Assembly: GCF_017592555.1 (NCBI RefSeq) | Contig: NZ_JAGFNS010000028.1 | Location: 1-64,000 of the forward strand | Direction: 5' to 3' | DNA from: Actinoplanes flavus | GTDB taxonomy: Bacteria; Actinomycetota; Actinomycetes; Mycobacteriales; Micromonosporaceae | DNA: 64,000 bases | Part shown: piece after piece, positions 58,987 to 64,000 of the stretch | Position numbering within the stretch: the first letter of the stretch is position 1 | Layout of the letters: the number at the start of each line of letters is the position of its first letter | Notes under the pieces: model-generated | Databases searched by the model: none | Seen by the model: only the letters and a program-made list of their open reading frames with translations | Told to the model about the DNA's origin: nothing | Program-made: the position numbers and the translations under genes

Positions 58987-59847
58987 TTGGCGATCGTTCT
59001 CGGACCGAACCGTTACGGCAAGGCGGAGACCCGTCTCGTCCGGGTGCACCGCGACGGGGAGACGCACGGCCTGGTCGACCTCAACGTCAGCGTCGCCCTC
59101 TCCGGCGACCTGACCGCCACCCACCTGACCGGGGACAACTCCGGTGTCCTGCCGACCGACACGATGAAGAACACGGTGTACGCGTTCGCCAGGAAGCACG
59201 GTGTCGGCGAACCCGAGGCGTTCGCCCTGCTCCTGGCGCGCCACTTCGTCGTCACCCAGCCACAGGTGCACGGGGCGAAGGTGTCGATCGAGTCGTTCAC
59301 GTGGGACCGGCTCGGCCCGCACTCGTTCCGGCGGCGCGGCGACCACACCCGCACCACCGTGGTCACCGTGACCGAGCAGGCCACCCAGGTGGTCTCCGGC
59401 GTCACCGGCCTGGTGCTGCTGAACTCGACGGATTCCGAGTTCCACGGCTTCGTCGAGGACGAGTTCACCACCCTGCCACCGGCCACCGACCGGATCCTGG
59501 CGACCGCGGTGGACGCTCGCTGGCGGCACCGCGACGACGGCGCCGACTGGGCGAAATCGTACGAGGGCGCCCTGGACGCGCTGGTCGGCGCGTTCGTCGA
59601 CACCTACAGCTATTCGCTGCAACAGACGCTGTATGCGATGGGCAGCCGGCTTCTGGAGGCCCGGCCCGAGGTGGCCGAGGTGCGGCTGGCGCTGCCGAAC
59701 AAGCATCACTACCTCGCCGACCTGTCGCCGTTCGGGCTGGACAATCCGAACGAGGTGTTCATCGCCGGCGACCGGCCGTACGGGTTGATCGAGGGCAGCG
59801 TGACCCGCGACGACGCGCCGCCGGCGACCGCGGGATGGTGGCTGTGA
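58987..59847 (+). CDS. Urate oxidase (uricase)
   Basis: 286 residues, a cofactor-free oxidase that turns urate into 5-hydroxyisourate. The catalytic Lys lies in NRYGKAETR, the Thr in TGDNSGVLPTDTMKNTVYA, and the active-site His in LPNKHHYLADLSPFG (in parts); FTWDRL and VNSTDSEFHGF-like segments are typical. It starts with TTG at 58987, three bases after the uraH stop, with GGGAG upstream. The 3' end overlaps the deaminase by 13 bases. Confidence 0.94.
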   Translation: MAIVLGPNRYGKAETRLVRVHRDGETHGLVDLNVSVALSGDLTATHLTGDNSGVLPTDTMKNTVYAFARKHGVGEPEAFALLLARHFVVTQPQVHGAKVSIESFTWDRLGPHSFRRRGDHTRTTVVTVTEQATQVVSGVTGLVLLNSTDSEFHGFVEDEFTTLPPATDRILATAVDARWRHRDDGADWAKSYEGALDALVGAFVDTYSYSLQQTLYAMGSRLLEARPEVAEVRLALPNKHHYLADLSPFGLDNPNEVFIAGDRPYGLIEGSVTRDDAPPATAGWWL

Positions 59848-61196
59848 TCCTCATCGAGAACGCCGCGGTCGCCACCGTCGACCCACACGGGCGCGAGCAC
59901 ACCACCGGCTACGTGCTGGTCGGCGACGACGGCCGGATCGCGGCCGTCGGAGCGGGCCGGCCGACCGCCGTGCCGGCGGGCACCCGCCGTGTGGACGGTT
60001 CCGGTTGCCTGGTCACGCCCGGCCTGGTGAACACACATCACCACCTGTACCAGTGGGCGACCCGCGGCCTGGCGCTGGACGAGACGCTGTTCGGCTGGCT
60101 GACGACGCTCTACCCGATCTGGGGCCGGCTGGACGCCGAGATCGTCGGCGCGGCGGCCGGGGCGGGGCTCGGCTGGCTGGCGCTGTCCGGCTGCACCACG
60201 AGCATGGACCATCACTACGTCTTCCCGCGTGACGGCGGCGATGTGCTGGCCGCGGAGATCGAGGCGGCGCGGTCGATCGGGGTGCGGTTCCATCCGACCC
60301 GCGGCTCGATGGACCTGAGCCGCAAGGACGGCGGCCTCCCACCGGACCACGTCGTCGAGGACACCGACGAGGCGCTCGCCGCCACCGAGGCGGCCATCGA
60401 CCGCTGGCACGACCCGTCGCCGGACTCGATGTTGCGGATCGCGGTGGCCCCCTGCTCGCCGTTCTCGGTGACGACCCGGCTCATGGAGGAGGCCGCGACG
60501 CTGGCCCGGCGCAAGGGGGTGCGCCTGCACACCCACCTGGCCGAGACCGACGACGAGGAGGAGTTCTGCCGGAAGCAGTTCGGCTGCACCCCGGTGGAGT
60601 ACGCGGAACGCGTCGGCTGGCTCGGCGACGACGTCTGGCTGGCGCACGGCGTGCACCTGGACGACTCGGCGATCGCCAAGCTGGGCGCCACGGGAACCGG
60701 CGTGGCGCACTGCCCGAGTTCGAACGCACGGCTCGGCGCCGGCTCGGCCCGGGTTCGGGAGCTGATCGACCACGGCGTCCCGGTGGGCCTGGGTGTCGAC
60801 GGGGCCGCCTCGCAGGAGGTCTCGCATCTGGGGGCCGAGTTGCGGCAGGCGCTCTACACGGCCCGGTCGCGCGGCGGTCCGAAGGCGATGGACGCACGGG
60901 AGGCGCTGCGGCTCGGCACCATCGGCGGCGCCCGGTGCCTCGGCCGGGCCGACGATCTCGGTTCGCTGGAGGTCGGCAAGCTCGCCGATCTGGTGATGTG
61001 GCGGCTCGACGGGCTGGGGCACGACGGCATCGACGACAAGGTCGCGGCGCTGGTCTTCGGCCCACCGGCGCGGGTCGACCTGGCGCTGGTCGGCGGCCGT
61101 CCGGTGGTCGAGCGCGGCGAGCTGGTCAACGCCGACGCCGACACTCTCACCGAGCGTGCCCGGCGGGCGCATCGGCGGCTCATGGACGCCGGATAG
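59835..61196 (+). CDS. 8-oxoguanine deaminase
   Basis: 453 residues, amidohydrolase superfamily. The metal-binding NTHHHLYQWATRGLALDE, GCTTSMDHHYVFP, LHTHLAETDDEEEFC, WLAHGVHLDD, VAHCPSSNARLGAG and LGVDGAASQE all fit the 8-oxoguanine deaminase group, which yields urate directly. That makes its place next to uricase sensible: it feeds oxidised guanine into the urate route. ATG at 59835 overlaps uricase. Related cytosine/guanine deaminases are the alternative. Confidence 0.85.
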   Translation: MVAVILIENAAVATVDPHGREHTTGYVLVGDDGRIAAVGAGRPTAVPAGTRRVDGSGCLVTPGLVNTHHHLYQWATRGLALDETLFGWLTTLYPIWGRLDAEIVGAAAGAGLGWLALSGCTTSMDHHYVFPRDGGDVLAAEIEAARSIGVRFHPTRGSMDLSRKDGGLPPDHVVEDTDEALAATEAAIDRWHDPSPDSMLRIAVAPCSPFSVTTRLMEEAATLARRKGVRLHTHLAETDDEEEFCRKQFGCTPVEYAERVGWLGDDVWLAHGVHLDDSAIAKLGATGTGVAHCPSSNARLGAGSARVRELIDHGVPVGLGVDGAASQEVSHLGAELRQALYTARSRGGPKAMDAREALRLGTIGGARCLGRADDLGSLEVGKLADLVMWRLDGLGHDGIDDKVAALVFGPPARVDLALVGGRPVVERGELVNADADTLTERARRAHRRLMDAG

Positions 61197-61302
61197 AGAA
61201 GTAAGCCACAGCGGCTGGGGGGTGGTAGACCGGTGGGGAGGACCATGAATAATGCTCGATTACGGTACGGGGGAGTAACCACACTGAGAGGAATCGTCAA
61301 CG

Positions 61303-62850
61303 ATGACCGAGATCCTGTCCGACGAGGCCGTGGCGTTCGTCGCCGACCTGAACCGGCGCTTCCGGCCTCGCCGTAACGAACTCCTCCAGGCGCGTGCCGC
61401 GCGCCGAGCGGAGATCGCGGCCGGGGCCACGCTGGGCTTCCTTGCCGAGACGGCGGACATCCGCGCGGCTGAATGGACGGCGCCGCCGGCGCCGGCAGAT
61501 CTCCAGGACCGGCGGGTCGAGATCACCGGGCCCACCGAGCGGAAGATGACGATCAACGCGCTCAACTCCGGGGCCAAGGTGTGGTTGGCGGACCTGGAGG
61601 ACGCGAACACCCCACACTGGTCGAACGTCGTCGACGGCCAGCAGAACCTCTACGACGCCATCCGGCGCACGATCACGCTCGAGACCGAGAAGAAGACGTA
61701 CGAGCTGAACGGCGGCCCGTACCCGACGATCGTGATGCGCCCCCGTGGCTGGCACCTCGACGAGCGGCACCTTCCGGTCGACGGTGAGCCGGCGGTCGGC
61801 GCGCTTGTCGACTTCGGGCTCTACTTCTTCCACAACGCCAAGGAACTGCTGGAGCGCGGCAGCGGGCCGTACTTCTACCTGCCCAAGATGGAGTCCCACA
61901 AGGAGGCGGCGCTCTGGAACGACGTCTTCACCTACGCGCAGGAGGCGCTCGGCATCCCGGTCGGCACGATCCGCGCGACGGTGCTGATCGAGACCATCCC
62001 GGCCGCGTTCGAGATGGAGGAGATCCTGCACGCGCTGCGCCCGCACATCTCGGGGCTCAACGCCGGTCGCTGGGACTACCTGTTCAGCATCATCAAGTAC
62101 TTCCGTGACAACCCGAACATGATCCTGCCGGACCGTGCGGCGGTGACGATGACCGCGCCGTTCATGCGGGCGTACACCGAACTGCTCGTCTCCACCTGCC
62201 ACAAGCGCGGGGCGTTCGCCATGGGTGGCATGGCCGCCTTCATCCCGAGCCGTCGTGACCCGCAGGTCAACGAGGTCGCCCTGGCCAAGGTGCGGGAGGA
62301 CAAGGAGCGCGAGGCCGGCGACGGGTTCGACGGCTCGTGGGTGGCCCATCCCGACCTGGTTCCGGTCTGCAAGGAGATCTTCGACCGGGTGCTCGGCGAC
62401 AAGCCCAACCAGCTCGCCAAGAAGCGGCCCGACGTCGCGGTCGACGCCGCGGACCTGCTGCACGTGGCCGGCACCGGTGGGGCGGTCACCCGGGCGGGGC
62501 TGCACAACAACGTCAACGTGGCCCTGCAGTACCTGGAGGCGTGGCTGCGCGGGAACGGCGCCGTCGCGATCCACAACCTGATGGAGGACGCCGCCACCGC
62601 GGAGATCTCCCGCTCGCAGGTCTGGCAGTGGATCCACAACGGGGTGAAGCTCGAGGACGGTACGCCGATCACCGCGGAGCTGGTCGGGCGGATCGAGGAC
62701 GAGGAACTCGCGAAGATCCGCGAGGCGGTCGGGGACGAGGCCTGGGCGGCGGGGCGCTACGACGACGCCCGCAAGCTGTTCGAGCTGGTCGCCCTCGCCG
62801 ACGACTTCGCCGACTTCCTCACCAGCGCGGCCTACGACTCCATCGACTGA
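61303..62850 (+). CDS. aceB: Malate synthase A
   Basis: 515 residues. Condenses glyoxylate with acetyl-CoA to malate. Diagnostic blocks: NALNSGAKVWLADLEDANTPHWSN, MRPRGWHLDE, YFYLPKMESHKEAALWND, IPVGTIRATVLIETIPAAFEMEEIL, GLNAGRWDYLFS, and AMGGMAAFIP (in parts). GAGAGGA is 12 nt before the ATG. Allantoin breakdown yields glyoxylate, so its place after the urate genes fits; similar malate synthase and allantoin gene neighbours are known in Streptomyces. It has its own ~100-bp leader. Confidence 0.95.
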   Translation: MTEILSDEAVAFVADLNRRFRPRRNELLQARAARRAEIAAGATLGFLAETADIRAAEWTAPPAPADLQDRRVEITGPTERKMTINALNSGAKVWLADLEDANTPHWSNVVDGQQNLYDAIRRTITLETEKKTYELNGGPYPTIVMRPRGWHLDERHLPVDGEPAVGALVDFGLYFFHNAKELLERGSGPYFYLPKMESHKEAALWNDVFTYAQEALGIPVGTIRATVLIETIPAAFEMEEILHALRPHISGLNAGRWDYLFSIIKYFRDNPNMILPDRAAVTMTAPFMRAYTELLVSTCHKRGAFAMGGMAAFIPSRRDPQVNEVALAKVREDKEREAGDGFDGSWVAHPDLVPVCKEIFDRVLGDKPNQLAKKRPDVAVDAADLLHVAGTGGAVTRAGLHNNVNVALQYLEAWLRGNGAVAIHNLMEDAATAEISRSQVWQWIHNGVKLEDGTPITAELVGRIEDEELAKIREAVGDEAWAAGRYDDARKLFELVALADDFADFLTSAAYDSID

Positions 62851-62870
62851 CGCCGCCACCGAAGGCGGCG
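62851..62870 (+). terminator. Hairpin directly after aceB
   Basis: CGCCGCC and GGCGGCG pair around a 6-nt loop beginning at the base after the stop codon. Short, but placed like a terminator. Confidence 0.5.
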
Positions 62871-63154
62871 GGCACCGCGTGCGGGCGGGGCGAGGCGAGC
62901 GCCGCCCGTGTGGTGCGACGCGGACGCCGCGCATGTGGCGAGCGCCGCGTGTGGGTGGCGGTAAGGCGGGCGCGATCAGCGCTCGTGGGTAGCCCCGGAG
63001 GGGCGCTGCTGTGCGGCGGCGTCACTCCGGGGTGGCCGTAACGGGAACGGACCGACCGGCGAGCGGAATCGGGCGAGGGCCGACCCGGCTGGTGGGATCG
63101 GGGGGACACCGGCGGGCGGGCGGATCGGGGTCGGGATCGACGGGGAGGTTGTGG
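62871..63154. other. Intergenic GC-rich stretch, no gene seen
   Basis: Contains an imperfect direct repeat, GGCGAGCGCCGC followed by CGTGTGG, near 62894 and again near 62937. I find no credible reading frame and no clear promoter. Confidence 0.45.
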
Positions 63155-64000
63155 ATGCGCCTGAGTGGACAGGACTACGACGAGATCGACGCGGGTCTGG
63201 TCGGGCACGACGCGTTCCTTCGGGCCCGCTATCCGGGCGAGCGGGCCGGGCGGCAGCCCGTCCACACCGTGTATGTGCCCGCCGACCGCCTCGACGACTT
63301 CCGTGACTGGGGCGCCATCGCGCTGCGGGCGATGGACGAGCACGACTTCCCCTGGCCCGATCCCGCGGTCCGGGCCAAGCTGGTTCACGAGCCGATCGAG
63401 GATCTGCGCGTCGATTTCGAGGACGGCTACGGGGTCCGCGACGACGATCAGGAGGACGCGGCCGTCCGCCGGGCCGCCGCGATCCTCGCCGCCGGGCCGA
63501 GGCCACCGTTCCTCGGCATCCGGATCAAGTCGCTGGAGGCGGCGACCCGGCGGCGCTCGTTGCGCACGCTGGATCTCTTCCTCGACGCCTACCAGGATCT
63601 GTTCACCGTGACGCTGCCCAAGGTCAGCGGTCCGGACCAGGTCACCGCCATGGTCACCCTCTGCGAGAAGCTGGAGAAGGCGTACGGGCTGAGCGCCGGC
63701 GCCCTCACCTTCGAGATTCAGGTGGAACTGCCGTCGGCGGTGCTCGCCGCGGACGGGACCGCCACCGTCGCCCGGCTGATCACGGCGGCCGGCGGCCGGT
63801 GCGCCGGGCTGCACTACGGCACCTACGACTACAGCGCGGCCGCCGGGGTGGCCGCCGCCTACCAGTCGATGGAACATCCGGTCGCCGACTACGCCAAAGC
63901 GGTCATGCAGGCGGCCGCCGCCCAGACCGGGGTGCGCCTCTCCGACGGTTCCACCAACATCCTCCCGGTCGGTGGCACGGCCCGGGTGCGCGAGGCCTGG
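63155..64000 (+). CDS. Aldolase/citrate-lyase-like protein (DUF6986 type), cut by window end
   Basis: 282 residues are visible and the frame is open at the edge, so the 3' end is missing. IEDLRVDFEDGYGVRDDDQEDAAVRRAA, FLGIRIKSLEAATRRRSLRTLDLFLDAY, TLPKVSGPDQV and EIQVELPSAV (in parts), then GLHYGTYDYSAAAGV, give the TIM-barrel pattern of the HpcH/HpaI and citrate-lyase superfamily, with the metal-binding Glu in QVELP. ATG at 63155 has GGGGAGG 7 nt upstream. Its place after malate synthase suggests a role in glyoxylate or ureide metabolism; the exact reaction is unknown. Confidence 0.75.
   Translation, partial: MRLSGQDYDEIDAGLVGHDAFLRARYPGERAGRQPVHTVYVPADRLDDFRDWGAIALRAMDEHDFPWPDPAVRAKLVHEPIEDLRVDFEDGYGVRDDDQEDAAVRRAAAILAAGPRPPFLGIRIKSLEAATRRRSLRTLDLFLDAYQDLFTVTLPKVSGPDQVTAMVTLCEKLEKAYGLSAGALTFEIQVELPSAVLAADGTATVARLITAAGGRCAGLHYGTYDYSAAAGVAAAYQSMEHPVADYAKAVMQAAAAQTGVRLSDGSTNILPVGGTARVREAW

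Noticed and set aside
1..64000. tRNA or rRNA genes
   Set aside because: I saw no cloverleaf-like sequence with CCA-type ends or conserved T-loop (GTTCGAATC-type) in the intergenic spaces.

Overview
The window is very G+C-rich, densely packed actinobacterial chromosome. Third-position GC bias, many GTG/TTG starts, an F420-dependent glucose-6-phosphate dehydrogenase, Lsr2, HelR and two FliA-type sigma factors point to Micromonosporaceae, most likely Actinoplanes or a close relative (inference; FliA-family sigma factors are known in the zoospore-forming Actinoplanes missouriensis). I see no tRNA, rRNA, insertion sequence, prophage or CRISPR array; this reads as core chromosome with lineage-specific insertions.

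Layout. 0.2-7.8 kb: DEAD-box RNA helicase (-), FliA-type sigma factor (+), lipoprotein (-), the RNA-polymerase rescue motor HelR (+) behind a rifamycin-element-like motif, a second FliA-type sigma factor (-), and a DUF456 membrane protein. 7.8-16.4 kb: D,D-carboxypeptidase, Lsr2, a MarR/F420-oxidoreductase pair, then a signalling block made of a SpoIIE-type phosphatase, an RsbW-like ATPase and a four-part fusion (ECF sigma factor, zinc anti-sigma-like motif, transmembrane helix, GH128 glycosidase). Next comes fgd, whose 5' end is lost in an artificial-looking G/C homopolymer block. 16.4-28.3 kb: a GT2-like protein, HAD phosphatase, sodium:solute symporter with a small membrane partner, PQQ-type sugar dehydrogenase, secreted TAP-type peptidase, gamma-glutamyltransferase and a GAF-PAS-GAF histidine kinase. 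28.4-39.2 kb: trmB between two repeat-rich intergenic regions (a 35-bp tandem array, and a ~100-nt hairpin followed by three 36-bp repeats), a beta-propeller protein, EamA transporter, a frameshifted DUF4240 gene, GNAT, PAC2, EcsC, and an overlapping antiporter / UBP zinc finger / PanE-like operon.

39.2-48.7 kb is an alpha-glucan and trehalose cluster: an Rv3032-like glucan synthase and a debranching enzyme on the minus strand, diverging from a glgX-treY-treZ operon with overlapping junctions. That operon can debranch glycogen and release trehalose. 48.7-55 kb: YidD, a membrane-anchored solute-binding protein with a polytopic partner and a PP2C phosphatase, and a membrane GGDEF-EAL protein whose GGDEF domain is split by a Ser/Pro repeat insert. 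55.2-64 kb: HrpB, three DnaA-box-like sites, then a purine-catabolic run: OHCU decarboxylase, HIU hydrolase, uricase, 8-oxoguanine deaminase, malate synthase and an aldolase-like gene cut by the window edge. Together these convert 8-oxoguanine or urate to allantoin and provide an entry for the glyoxylate that allantoin breakdown yields.

Several proteins (DEAD helicase, histidine kinase, GGDEF-EAL protein, HrpB) carry tandem-repeat, low-complexity Pro/Ser/Ala/Thr inserts, which looks like a lineage habit.
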